The notes beneath the pieces are model-generated. The model was not told where the DNA came from. It was given only the letters and a program-made list of their open reading frames with translations, and did not search any database. The translations under genes and the position numbers were made by a program. A stretch of DNA of 64,000 nucleotides from Harmonia axyridis (lineage: Eukaryota > Arthropoda > Insecta > Coleoptera > Coccinellidae), in assembly GCF_914767665.1 (NCBI RefSeq), contig NC_059502.1:37962812-38026811 (forward strand). Reading direction: 5' to 3'. Shown in pieces: positions 21,679 to 33,589 of the stretch (the first letter of the stretch is position 1; the number at the start of each line of letters is the position of its first letter).

Positions 21679-23356
21679 ATGTTGATGGAGGAATGTCTGA
21701 GAGAAGATGAAGTCGAGGAATCTAATGTCCATTATCATGATCAATCATATCTTGATGAAGAAGACGTTTTACAAATGATTGACCATGATAGCATTACCGA
21801 ACAAGAAATTTCTGATGAAGAGCTCGATCAGGATTCTCCTGGTCCACATTTTCTAGAAAAGGATGGAGTTTCAAAGTGGAACAAGCATGCTGCCAGAAAA
21901 AAACGTGAAAACAAGGAATAAAAATATTATAAAACATCTTCCAGGATCCAAAACAGTAACAAGAAACATGAAATCTATTCTTGAAATCTGGCAATATTTC
22001 AATGATATCGGCATGTTGAACATAATAGTGAAATATACTAATCAACATATAGAAACGGTGCAAAATAAATATTTCAGAGACAGGGATGCTCAACTCACAG
22101 AAATTGCAGAAATTCAAGCACTTCAAGGAATTCTATACCTTGAAGGAGTACTGATATCATATCGATTGAATGTCGATGAATTATGGGATACGCATGGAAC
22201 TGGAGTAGAATTATTAAGTTTAGCAATGGGAAAAAATAGGTTTCAATTTCTGCTACAAAATTTACGGTTCGGTGATTTGAAGACTCGATTGGAGAAAAAA
22301 AATCGATAAGCTAGCACCAATTCGTGATTTTTTTGAAGAGTCTGTTGATAAATGTAAAAGTGCCTACATACCATTTGAGAATGTTATCATAGATGAAAAA
22401 TTAGAAGCCTTCGGGGAAAGATGTAGCTTCCGACAATATATTCCCAATAAACCTAATGAATATGGTATAAAAATATTCGCTCTTTCAGATTCAAAAACAT
22501 TTTATACCATGAACTTAGAGGTATATGTTGGGAAACAACCTGATGGACCATACGTAGGTAATAGACAATTCCGCATCTGCTGTCGTCCAAAGAATGTGCC
22601 AGTGCATCAAAGGTACACACAGAAATGTCACTTGCGATAATTGGTTCACTGGAATAGATTTGGTCAGAAAGCTTTTTTGTGAATATAAACTCACGTATTT
22701 GGGTACTATTCGAAAGAAAAAACTAGAAACACCCAAAGAATTTTCCTGCCCTGTGAAACGACCTATTGGATCTTCATGTTTGGATTTCAGACCAATATAA
22801 CTTTGGTTTCCTAAATACCGAAGCGATCCAAAAATGTGATTTTAGTATCGAGCTCCCACCATGATGACGCCGTAGATAGAACTTCTGGAAAACCTGATAT
22901 GATTTTGGATTACAATGCCAGTAAAGGTGGTGTAGATACTGTCGATAAATTATGTGCAAGTTATAATTGTGCTCGAAATACCAGGAGATGGCTCATGGTG
23001 ATTTTCTATTCTGTTTTGAATGTCGCCGGTAATAATTCTATGGTTTTGTATTTTACGAATAATAGTGAAATACGCATACCCAAACGAGAGTTCTTGCGTA
23101 GTTTATCATTTCTACTCATTGAGACACACCTCAAAATTAGAGCACAGCTTCAAAACATACCAAAAACTATGAAAGAAAAATAAGAGAACTAACATGCCAA
23201 GAACAACAAATTATTCCACAAAATAATGTGACCACCGGTAAAGGCAGATGTGCATATTGTGATCGCAAAAAGAACCGACCATCAAAAATGTCCTGCAAAA
23301 AATGCACCAAACTTATGTGTGGTGAACACTGCCTTCACATTTGTCTTGAGTGTTAA
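21679..23356 (+). pseudogene. piggyBac-type transposase, frameshifted
   Basis: piggyBac transposases excise and insert at TTAA. An acidic N-terminus (LDEEDVLQMIDHDSITEQE) is followed in shifted frames by the core: LQGILYLEGVLISYRLNVDE, FLLQNLRFGD, VIIDEKLEAF (first D), VTCDNWFTGIDL (second D) and DYNASKGGVDTVDKLCASYN (third D). The C-terminus at about 23240-23356 is a cysteine finger, CAYCDRKKN, CKKCTKLMCGEHCLHICLEC. Breaks lie near 21900, 22309, 22560-22620, 22798 and 23183. All three catalytic aspartates survive, so decay is moderate. Confidence 0.9.
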
Positions 23357-23526
23357 ATAGAAACTTTTGATTTGCAATGAAACATATTATTTTTCAAGGA
23401 TTTTTTTATGTTCAGTTTAAAATAAAATTTGAAAATTAATGACTATTTCCTTTCTAAACATATATAATATATATCTTTTCACGAAAGAATCAGCATCAAG
23501 TCAATGAAAACAATTCCTGAAAGGTT

Positions 23527-23590
23527 TGCGGACTGAGAGTCCGCAGCGTGTACTTATGCCTCAAAGTCGACGCGTGTCCCGAAAGGTTAA
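23527..23590. repeat. Probable right end of piggyBac with subterminal palindrome and TTAA
   Basis: 23527-23545 is a perfect inverted repeat (TGCGGACT-GAG-AGTCCGCA). TTAA at 23587-23590 is where BEL/Pao coding sequence resumes on the minus strand, which fits a piggyBac target site. A matching left end was not found, so the left boundary has been lost or replaced. Confidence 0.55.
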
Positions 23591-24532
23591 TAGAACTTTT
23601 CTGTTCCGTTTCGAACGAAAGGGCTTAGATGAATGTAATTCATCAGGCAAATCTTTCAAAAAATGCTTGCCCATTTGCGCGACTCAAAATCACCCCTAGC
23701 TAAGATCCCGATGAGTTCATCACGTAAAACTTTGGCTTGGTCCAACGAAGCAGCACCGCTACAGATATCGTCCACGTATGTGTCATTTATTTAAATTTCT
23801 CCAACTGATGAAAAATCCCCTTTCTCGTCCATAGCTAAATGCCAAAAGATGGCCCAATTAAAACCAAATGTAACGGTTTTCAAGCGCAAGTCAATCAGAT
23901 CATCAGACGGTGAAAACCAAAAAATGAGACGTTGGTGATCTCTAAATTTGGGTTCTACTAGAATTTGGCGATACATTTGTCGGATATCTGCCGTGAAAGA
24001 AACTTTCTTCAATCTAAAATTAATTGAAACTGTTTCTATATCCTATGGTAGTTTGGGAACGACATAACGACTATCATTTAATCTCAAAATATTTGGCATT
24101 CGCGCCGACGCTTTGAACACCACTCTTACTTGGGTACTCGTCTTATCAGGACGCACTGATGCATGATGAGGCAAATAAAAACTCGTTTCCCCCTGCGTGG
24201 GTTTCACAATTTTCATATGTGACAAATTCAAATATTCTTTCATAACTGAACAATATTCCCTGAAAAAATTTGAATCGCGTAATAAGCGTCGTTCTGATGA
24301 AAGAAATCGTTGTACCGCTAAGTCTCGATTTTGCGGGAACAGTGAGGCTGCATCCCTGAACGGAAGCGGTACCACGTATCGCCCCTCGTTCGTTCGATAA
24401 AAATTGTCACGAGAAATATTCTCACATATAGCGGTATCGGAACAGGGTTTGAAATCCGGTACAGATTCTAACTCGAAAAAATCATTCATCGACTTATTCA
24501 ACTCGTCGACAACTTCATACTTCCTGCTAAAT
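23591..24532 (-). pseudogene. BEL/Pao pol fragment B (protease-RT linker and RT)
   Basis: From 24532 leftwards on the minus strand: KYEVVDELNKSMNDFFELES, then GRYVVPLPFRDAA, RFLSSERRLLRD, YLPHHASVRPD, TQVRVVFKASA, then after a break KVSFTADIRQMYRQILVEP, RLIFWFSPSDDLIDLRLKTV and, in another frame, NDTYVDDICSGAASLDQAK (the YVDD catalytic site). It ends at the TTAA of the piggyBac. Fragment A continues the same protein at 19547, and the junction falls between the LPDE block and the SFFYKV block. Gag, protease and LTRs are not seen. Confidence 0.88.
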
Positions 24533-24535
24533 AAA

Positions 24536-25830
24536 CATTAATCTCGCTTGACGTCATAAATCTATTTGGTAATTTAGACAAACATGATGTTATCAAGGTC
24601 ATAAAAGAAAAATGAAATAAAAAATCATACACAGATCAATATAGAGCTATTTCTGGAAATTGTATAGTTTCTATTGGAAAACAACTTTTGTACTTATAAG
24701 GGAGAATTTTTCCAGCAGATATTCGGATGCGCGATGGTTTCTACACTTAGCCCAATTTTAGCACAATACGTTATGGATCACCTAATTGAATCATGTGTGA
24801 AAAAAATACCATTATTAAAAATAAATATTATTACTGAAGAAATTTGTGGACGACTTATTAATGGCTATACCGAAAAATGAAAGAGCGAACATATTAAAAT
24901 ATTTTAACTCTCACTCGAAAAATTTACAATTTACCATAGAGAAAGAGGATAGTGAACAATGTGTACCCGTCTTAGATACAAGGGTACACAGAGATGATAT
25001 AACTGTCAAGTTCAAATGGTACAGAAAAGAAACACATTCGAACAAAATGCTACATTATTATTCAAACCACATTAATACAAAAATTAATGTAATAAAACAG
25101 ATGAAAATTAGAGTCGAGAGAATTTGTCATGAATCATACATCACAGAAGGAATAAACAATCTTATGGAAATTTTCAAACAGAATGGTTATCCATGTGGTT
25201 TATTAACAAAATTATTGTTTTCAAGTAATGTAACAGATCAACAACAGACAAGAAGTACTGACAAACAACTGAGGAAATCCATTATGCATCCTTTCCGAAT
25301 ATAAATGGTTCAACTGGAAAGCTGAAAAGAATATGTCAAGATGAGAATGTTAAAATTGCAGTACACAATCAGAAGACCGTTAAAAACTTATATACACGAC
25401 TGAAGGACCCGATCGAAACGCCCGTCAAGAGCAATGTGGTTTATGAGGTGAAGTGTGAGAATTGTGAACAATAGAAAATAAAATAAAATAGAAAATCTAT
25501 AATGCTTATATATGACAAACATCACAGTGGATTAAAAGGAGAATGGCATTAAACAAATCGGATATCACTAAACATCCAGAACGATACGCACTAGTATCCC
25601 ACGCATTCAATCTTGACCATAGAATAAATTTTGAAGACGTGAAAGTACTGAAAACAGAAAAAAATTATCGAAGAAGATTGGTTTTAGAAATGATTTAAAT
25701 CAATAAAAAAGAGAATACAATTAATAACAAAACGGATACCAATAAGTTAAGTTCCATAAACCGTTATTTGTTGGAAAAATCGAAAGAAAAGGAAAACGAA
25801 ATATTCTTCGATGGTCCAGTCGACGAATAA
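24536..25830 (+). pseudogene. Penelope-like element remnant 2
   Basis: The PLE starts in the RT at SLDVINLF (24543) and continues with FFQQIFGCAMVSTLSPILAQ, FVDDLLMAIPKN (catalytic FVDD), FTIEKEDSEQCVPVLDTRVH, FKWYRKETHSNKMLHYYSNH, and GKLKRICQDENVKIAVHNQ. The GIY-YIG part is badly decayed, but VVYEVKCENCEQ and later RYALVSHAFNLDHRINFEDV are readable. Several frameshifts and stops lie at 24880, 25304 and 25475. The N-terminal third is missing, and the element abuts BEL/Pao fragment B. A hammerhead-like sequence follows at 25994. Confidence 0.88.
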
Positions 25831-25993
25831 CACCATAGAATGGCAGAGTGTCAAATTGACGGATTGAACGAATTTCATACCTCGAGGCAACTAGTTGCCT
25901 CGAGGGACGGAAGATAACCACACCTACGAGAATACTCTTGTTGATGATACCTGGGGAGTAGGCAGATTGAGACCCCGGCGTAAAGTCAACGGT

Positions 25994-26030
25994 TCCTGAG
26001 AATGGCTCCAAAATCGGAGCCGAAACGCCG
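25994..26030 (+). ncRNA. Degenerate hammerhead motif of PLE remnant 2
   Basis: CCTGAGAATGGCTCC, a short loop, and GGAGCCGAAACGCCG give a CUGANGA-like box with one change, a perfect 6-bp stem II (GGCTCC/GGAGCC) and the GAAA core. The cleavage-site uridine is lost (CGCC in place of CGTC). Position and strand fit the 3' terminal repeat of the PLE just upstream. Confidence 0.55.
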
Positions 26031-26082
26031 AACACGACAAAATATTAGACGCGGTCCAATCCGGAACACACAAAGTTCATAT

Positions 26083-26237
<155 letters not shown>

Positions 26238-26239
26238 TT

Positions 26240-26760
26240 TGTTTGACCGCTTATACAGACCCGAATCGATATACTCTACCGACTTTTCAGTCCAAAACTG
26301 ACGTTGTCAGACCCGACTCCGGGTCTGGTAGCGTTTAACCATATATTTTTGATCAGGGACGTTCGGGGATGCCAGGGATCAATTTTCAGCCGGGTGTGAA
26401 AAATCGGTGAAACATCATAATATATACAGAAAACTTCAGGGTTCGGCCAGTGCGAGGGCGCTTATATCGAGAGTAACACGCTGTATATAATTGATATATT
26501 CGATCGACTACTCCAGACCCTAAATATGACAACGCTGTAGATTGTATATAAACTTAAACCTCACACTCCGCACTGCTTATACAAACCCGGTATATAGGAC
26601 CGACGTCGATAGAAATCATTTTTTATTTGTTCTTATAGAGCTCGTAAATCGGATATTCCATTTTTCTGAAATATACATCTAAAAACCATACGATTTGAAG
26701 CTTATACAAACCCGGTACATTGAATCGACGTCATGAGAATTGGATAGTGATCCTTTCGAT
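26240..26760 (+). repeat. Diverged copy of the promoter-like module
   Basis: GTATATAATTGATATATTCG, TTGTATATAAACTTAAACC and CTTATACAAACCCGGTATAT occur in the same order as in the palindrome at 30165-30330. A second CTTATACAAACCCGGTACAT is at 26699, and a weaker one (CTTATACAGACCCG) at 26250. Each is followed by a GACGTC- or ACGTCA-type sequence. No coding sequence is recognised. Confidence 0.65.
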
Positions 26761-28039
26761 TATGAAACTAGCAGTCATACTTGAAGAATTTATTAAAACT
26801 AATAGTATTTTTCCATAGGTAGTCGTTGTGATAAATGCTTTCTTTTAGAGAACTTGGAATTCTGCTTGAGGGAACAGAGATACATGAAAAATTTTATGAG
26901 TGGTACAAATTTTCTTATTAACTTGAATGAAACGCATACGTGAACGTAAGAGGTTCTTTCATATACAATTTTTTTAAATCTGTCCCAAATGTAAAAATCC
27001 GGAGTTGATGGAGCTGTACTTCTCACTGGGCACGAAACAGGTTCTGTCATATGTATCCTTCGATAAGGAAGCAATTCGTTCAAAAATATACCAACGTTGA
27101 GCCCAGAGTATGCGGAACACTCATTCTATTGAAAAATGATTTCACGCCTATCAATCAACGAAACTTCCAGAAAAGAAATTTCTTATCTGTTTCCGAAAAT
27201 TCTTCATAATTTTCCTGCCTATGATTGCACGAAACTAGTGAATGCGGAACTTTCTCTTGAGAAAAAAAGAAGTAAATTCGCCAGATTCGAAAATATTTCT
27301 GGCAAATCAAAAGTTGCATGCCAAACATACTATTCAACCTCAAAGCGAAATAATTATCGAATTGGGATCAACGTGGAAAATGAAGAAGAAAAATGAACTA
27401 AGGTAGAAAATCTTTTAAGAATCAAAAGAACTTCAAATTGAGGGTTATCAATAAATATGACTCAAACGACCGCAAATGAGTCATACCAACTTATTCTCCA
27501 CGGTTCAAGTCTTATTTGGAATCATCCTGTATAGAACTTGAGTTATTGTGTAGTGCAGCATGTTTTTCTGCTTGTTACAGGAGAGCTGCATGCGATCATT
27601 TTTCTCCAAAGACTTTGATCTTCGGATTTTGAAAAAAAAAATTATCGAGCAATTGAATTCGAATATTTGATGAGTAATTGTCGTTCGAAATCGATTCTGT
27701 CGGGCGCAGACATGATGAGTATAGAATCAAGTTTAATGATTTATGACTACCTATGATATAACTTTATTTTATATTGTTTTGTATGAACAATGAAATATTA
27801 TATAAATGAACCGAATACAAACCATGCTTCACAATCAAAACTATGATGGAAATGATGGCCAATCATAAAAAGAACGGTTTGAATTCAATCAATTAGGAGT
27901 GTTAAGGAAGAATACAATAGATTGGTATAGTGTTATGAGGAGATATTGAACGTTTTCTGTGAAATTCATAGGAATATCGAAACTAAAAAGAATGAATCAA
28001 AATAAAATCATTGATATAAATGTTATATCGATAACTGGA
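26761..28039. other. AT-rich stretch left of the palindrome
   Basis: ORFs at 26799-27083 (-) and 27136-27396 (+, 86 codons) show no known motif. The + ORF overlaps a minus ORF, so neither is supported. Confidence 0.35.
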
Positions 28040-29689
28040 ATGATTTAATTCTTAGTTACAACTAGTTGAATAAAATAAATATTCTTAGAATTTGTCTCAG
28101 AACTGAAATCATCTGGAAAAATAAGAATGTGTGAGTGAAATAGATATTGTGAGCGGGTACTTGATTGAAAAATTCATTGAAAATATAATTATAATAAAAA
28201 CTGAAAATATCACATAACTGCAAGTCTGCAAATAAGGTTTAAAAATAACAAAACAAAAATAAAATGAATACTTTTCAGTCTCAAACAAATATTTTCAATT
28301 ACACTCTATTTTTGCTAGTATTCTTTATATACCAGGATTTTAATTCGAACTCGGGCATCATTCTGGAAACTTGGCGAATGCATGGAAATGAATTCCATAC
28401 ATTCATGTTTTCTGGGAGGATTCTTATTCCTTACATGATTCTTGAAGTGTATTAGTACTAATTGCTTCTCCTCTCCTGACCTTATATGGCGTTTTACTTC
28501 TTTGAGTGATCACGTCAGTTGATGAGCCTTGAAATATAAGTATCAAATATAAGATTTCTGGGCTTTTCACGGCCATTATCTGAAACAGAACCTATATAAA
28601 ACATTTAATATTCCTGCATATTGAGAAGGTGTACACTCTGTTTGTGAGGTGCGAATCAAATTTTGCCTCAGATATAAACATTAATTATTGAACTGTTCAA
28701 AATAATCATCATTCGTTTTTCATTACAATAAATATTGGAAGTCATAACACAAACATGTATTTTGTTAGATGTAAATCAGAAAAATTTCTATGAAAAATAA
28801 CAATTCTTTTTCTTTCTAAACATATATAACACTGAATATAAATTATTCATCAAACTTAAAGAATCATCGAAAGTTTTACTTTCACATGGCAAATGACTTA
28901 TTGAAATCTGTGGACTTCAGATAAGGGAAATTGTCCGTGGCCACCAAGATTTACTATCGTTAGATTTGTTCCTTTGGTCACATTCAAAGAGTATCATTCA
29001 TCAGTTGAAAAATTTCGAAATAAATTATCCGGCACTGTTAAATTCAGAGAACTTGGTGGCCACCGAATATATCTGAAGTTCACAGATTATAATGGATAGG
29101 CTTTAGGGTGACTTGCTATGTGGAACTGAATTTTTTGATTATTTATATAGTTGGATGAGCAATTTATATTCCATGTTATCATTATGAAAAGGAAATAAAA
29201 AGCGATTTCATTTCTCATAGAAATTTTTTCGATTAACATTCAAAAACCACAAGATTGTATCACATCTATAATAACTAACAGGAATAAAAAATGATTACAC
29301 AAATAGATTCTACTGAAAAAAGCTCCTGTAGAATGTTTTTGCTTCATTACTATAGTACCAATGATAAGAATGGTATGGGAACTTTTCTTTATACTCCATT
29401 TTCAACTTTCTTTGTGTAGCTTGAAAACAGATATACAGAAGGGCCGACCAAGAAACAGATGAATGGACGGACATACAGACGTACGAAAAGATAATCAGAC
29501 ATACGGATGGAATGTCATACATACATACAGACAAACAGGCATATGGACGGAAGGACAGACAATGAATTGACTTATGATTTTTCATCAGGGATTCGCAACT
29601 CTATCGTTTGAGATAATTTTCGGCTTAACATTCGAAAACGAAAACTTTCCTCGAAAAACGAGCGCGCAAGTACTATTTTTCTAATCTTT

Positions 29690-30060
29690 AACATTTTGTG
29701 TGATTCGAATTAGGAATGCATGTATGAGGTTCTAAGAAAAAATTAAAATTTTCTTGGTTAGGAATAACTTTCGATATACTTACACAATCTCCCAATCTAT
29801 AATGATGACCCATCGATGCACATTGCTTATTTAAATGAACCTCTCTTTCAAAGTCGATACCTACAGAACAGATTATCAGTTGTTTCATAATTTGTATCAC
29901 TAAAATTAGTGAGGCAATAATGAGTTATTGCTTCGAACAATATCATAATCTAAAGAAATTGTCTCATGGAGTATTCATAATCTATTCTATTTAAAAATAT
30001 AATAATAATTTTTACTATGCAGTTGCTGCGCGCGGACATTGTTCCTTCACATCTCAACAC
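29690..30060 (-). other. Left-arm copy of a putative small gene
   Basis: On the minus strand this arm holds ATGTCCGCGCGCAGCAACTG near 30045, followed about 150 bp on by a 70-codon ORF (29688-29900) with GIDFEREVHLNKQCASMGHH and ending HTCIPNSNHTKC. The right arm keeps the same ORF with about 12 substitutions and the same start and stop. Conservation may reflect recent duplication only. I do not recognise the peptide. Confidence 0.3.
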
Positions 30061-30164
30061 AACTCATACCAATTAAACGATACCACAATAACACAAAAAT
30101 TTCGAGCCCTTTTGTATATCGAATAAACAAGATCGGACCCAAATGCGAGAACGCCCCACTCTGT

Positions 30165-30335
30165 ATATAATTGTTATGGTCAATCAACGTCTCCATTCCC
30201 TCAATGTGGTCGACCGCAGATGAAAGGCAACGATTTCAATATTAGATATTTTATCTTATCTGTATATAAACCTAAAACTAACACTTGGCTACTTATACAA
30301 GCCCGGTAAAAACGGCTGTCGTCATGAGAAATGCT
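30165..30335. promoter_or_regulatory. Promoter-like module of the palindrome
   Basis: CTGTATATAATTGTTATGG and, ~100 bp on, CTGTATATAAACCTAAAAC are followed at a 30-bp distance by CTTATACAAGCCCGGTAAA and CTGTCGTCATGAG. Inverted copies lie at 31060-31240 and 31640-31710, and diverged copies at 26.2-26.8 kb. TATA-like boxes with a downstream block at constant spacing suggest a core promoter, but this is inference. Confidence 0.4.
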
Positions 30336-31139
30336 CATTTCGAATTGTCTGTACCCAGATCGAAAATGAAATATTTAAACTATTTGCATTATATGCAGGT
30401 GATGTATGTAAGGAAGGAAAACGACTTCATGATTTGATTCTTGTATGAAAATTAGAAGGAGTAGTTCAATTATTTTTCGAAATCAGCCTCATTTCCAAGA
30501 TACATTCCGTACAGCTCTAATAGTGTGTTGGCGAGTTTATGGTTATTGATATTTGTAACTGCTCTGAATAAACATCTAATACAATTACTCTACATAATGT
30601 CCGAAATTATTTTTGTGAAGATGATATTTCAGACATATAATCAGACTATGGAAAAGAATATCGAAAGAGTAGAGTAGAGTAGATACTTTTTTTGAAATAA
30701 ATCGATGCTTACGAGTATATCTGACCACTTTCAATACAGACACACGAAATCTTAGAATATTTCATTCTATGGTGCACTAACTCATTGACATAAAATGAGA
30801 AGAAGAATTTTTTCGAATGACCAACAATTTTTCATTCTCATACGATTTTGATGGAACAAAGCGTAGATGTTGTTTGTTGTTGTGAAATAAATAAATTAAT
30901 CACTTTATTTCCATATACAGTTGATACTCCTTCTAATTTTCATACAGGAATCAAATCATGAAGTCATTTTCCTTCCTTACATATGATACATCACCTTCAT
31001 ATAATGTAAATAGCTTAAATATATGATTTACGAGCTGCGTACAGAAAATTCCAAAAGAGTATTTCTCATGACGACGCCCGTATTTACTGGGCTTGTATAA
31101 GTAGCCAAGTGTTACTTTCAGGTCCATATACAGAAAATA

Positions 31140-32060
31140 TGAAATATCTAATATAGAAATAGTTGCCTTTTATTTTCGGCCTACCACATTGAGGGACTGG
31201 AGACGTTGATTGACCATAACAATTATATACAGAGTGGGGCGTTCTCGCATGTCGAGTTCGATCTTGATTATTCGATATAAAAAGGGCGCGAAATGTTCGT
31301 GTTATTGTAGCATCGTTTAATTGGTATAAGTCGTGTTAAGAAGTGAAGGAACAATGTCCGCGCGCAGCAACTGCATAGTAAAAATTGCGACAGGAATGGG
31401 TATTATTATTATTACATTTTTTTATAGAATAGATTCTGATTACTCCATGAGACAATTTCATTAGTTCATGATATTGTTTGAAGCAATAACTCATCATTTT
31501 CTCACTAATTTTAGTGATACAAATTATGAATCAACTGAAATCTATTCTGCAGGTATCGACATTGAAAGAGAGGTTCATTGAAATAAGCAATGTGCACCGA
31601 TGATCTAATATTGAAATCGTTGCCTTTCATCTGCGGTCAACCACATTGAGGGAATGGAGACATTGATTGACCATAACAATGATATACAGAGTGGGGCGTT
31701 CTCGTATTTGGGTCCGATCTTGTTTATTCGATATACAAAAGGGCTCGAAATTTTCGTGTTATTGTGGTATCGTTTAATTGGTATGAGTTGTGTTGAGATA
31801 TGAAGGAACAATGTCCGCGCGCAGCTACTGCATAGTAAAAATTGCGACAGGTATTATTATTATATTTTTAAATAGAATAGATTATGAATACTCCATGAGA
31901 CAATTTCTTCAGATTATGATATTGTTCGAAGCAATAACTCATTATTGCCTCACTAATTTTAGTGATACAAATTATGAAACAACTGATAATCTGTTCTGTA
32001 GGTATCGACTTTGAAAGAGAGGTTCATTTAAATAAGCAATGTGCATCGATGGGTCATCAT
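31140..32060 (+). repeat. ~465-bp tandem duplication in the right arm
   Basis: 31140-31604 and 31605-32060 are direct repeats. Both contain the ACATTGAGGGA-TGGAGAC block, ATATACAGAGTGGGGCGTTC, GGAACAATGTCCGCGCGCAG, CTCACTAATTTTAGTGATAC and GGTATCGAC-TTGAAAGAGAG. The left arm has one copy only. The reading after ATGTCC (31354 and 31811) keeps SCIVKIATG-like sequence in both, then differs. Confidence 0.85.
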
Positions 32061-32174
32061 CACAGATTGGAAGATAGTGTTAATATATTTAAAGTTATTC
32101 CTAGCCAAGAGTATTTTAATTTTTCCCTAGGACCCCATACATGCATTTCTAATTCGAATTACACAGAATGTTGA
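31811..32174 (+). other. Right-arm copy of a putative small gene
   Basis: An ORF opening MSARSYCIVKIATGIIIIFL at 31811 runs to 32014; a second frame, 31962-32174, carries CSVGIDFEREVHLNKQCASM and ends SNSNYTEC. The two could be joined by splicing (CTGTAG at about 32001 resembles an acceptor and CAGGTATT at about 31850 a donor). A short basic start followed by an isoleucine-rich stretch could be a signal or anchor. No known family is recognised, and translation is unproven. Confidence 0.3.
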
Positions 32175-32834
32175 AGATGAGAAAAATAGTTCTTGCGCGC
32201 TCGTTTTTCGAGGAAAGTTTTCGTTTTCGCATAATAAGCCGAAAATTATCTGAAACAATAGAGTTTCGACTCCCGGATGAAAAATCATAGGTCAAATTCT
32301 TTGTCTGTCCTTCCGTCTGTATGCCTTTTTGTCTGTATGTATGTCATTCCATCCGTATGTCTGTTAACATGATATATAAATTGCTCATCAAACTATATAA
32401 AAAGCCTCTCAATTTATTATTGCCAGGTATTTTCTTTTCAATATTTTTCAACTGATGAATGGTGCTCTTCAAATGTGATCAAAGGGACAAATCTAACGAT
32501 GTTAAATTCATAGATCTTGGTGCCCACCGACAATTCACATTATCTGAAGTCCACAGATTTTAATATGATATTTGACATGTGAAAGTTAAACTTTCGATAA
32601 TTTTTGAAGTTTGATGAATAATTAATATTAAGTGTTTTATATGTTTCAGACGGAAAAAAATCCATTGGCATAGAAATTTTTCAGATTTACATCTGAAAAA
32701 ACACACGATTGTATTATGATTTCAAAACTTAATTGCAACGAAAAATAAATGATGACTATTTTGAGCAGTTCAATAGTTAATTTCTGTTTTATATCTGAGG
32801 CCAAATATGATTTGTTCCTCACAAACAGAGTGTA

Positions 32835-33589
32835 CCGGGTGGGCAAATTTCGATGTTTTAGCACTACAACTTTTAAACCTGAGGTGATAGACAAAATCTG
32901 ATACCCTATACTCGGTCTCTTTTTCTGAGAAAATAGCAAGAGTTGTATTCATTTTTGGCCACCTGCTTTTATTTTCGAGTTATAAACGAAAATTGGAAAA
33001 ATGGCGATATCGAAAAACTTTTATATTTCCGCTAATACTGATGCTAGAGCTCCGAAATTAAAACATTATACAGGCACTTTTTTACGTAGAATCCAGTTAT
33101 GTTTTTTCAAAGGGGAACACTAAATTTCTGTGTCATTTCTTGAAAGCTTAATTTTTCCTGATTTCAAAAATATATAACATTGCGTGGTTTGAATCAAAAT
33201 AAATAACAGAAAATGGTCAAAAATCTTTTTTTAACTAAGAGTCTCTATATTTAACTTTAATTTTGGGTCGAAGCTTCGTAATTAATGACCCTTTTGAAAA
33301 AACAAGACCGCTACTGGATTTTACGTGAAAAAGTGCCTCGATAATGTTTCAATTTCAGAGCTCTATCTTCAGTATTTTCCCAATTTTCGCTTATAACTCG
33401 AAAACAAAAGAAGGTGGCCAAAAATGAATACTACTCAAGAGTAGTATTCATACTGATTCTCGGTCTCTTTTTCTGAGAAAGTAACAAGTTACTTTCTCAG
33501 AAAAAGAGACCGAGAATCGGTATGAGATTTTGTCTATGTCTAATGGTTTAAAAGTTGTAGTGCTAAAACATCGAAATTTGCCCACCCTG
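32835..33589. mobile_element. 755-bp inverted-repeat element inserted at TA
   Basis: Terminal inverted repeats run from 32835 (CGGGTGGGCAAATTTCGATG) and to 33589 (CATCGAAATTTGCCCACCCT) and extend about 105 bp each. TA lies on both sides (32833-32834 and 33590-33591). The opposite palindrome arm has the uninterrupted sequence GGTGTACACTC at 28628-28640, which is the empty site. There is no coding capacity. TA duplication and size fit a Tc1/mariner-type MITE. The right side has an extra internal hairpin at 33456-33530. Confidence 0.93.

Noticed and set aside
28264..28455. 63-codon ORF with hydrophobic start in the left palindrome arm
   Set aside because: The matching segment of the right arm is interrupted by stops, so the frame is not conserved.
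29420..29565. Tandem-like ACAGACGGA/ACATACAGAC run, mirrored at 32310-32365
   Set aside because: Low-complexity sequence shared by the two palindrome arms; not a separate element.
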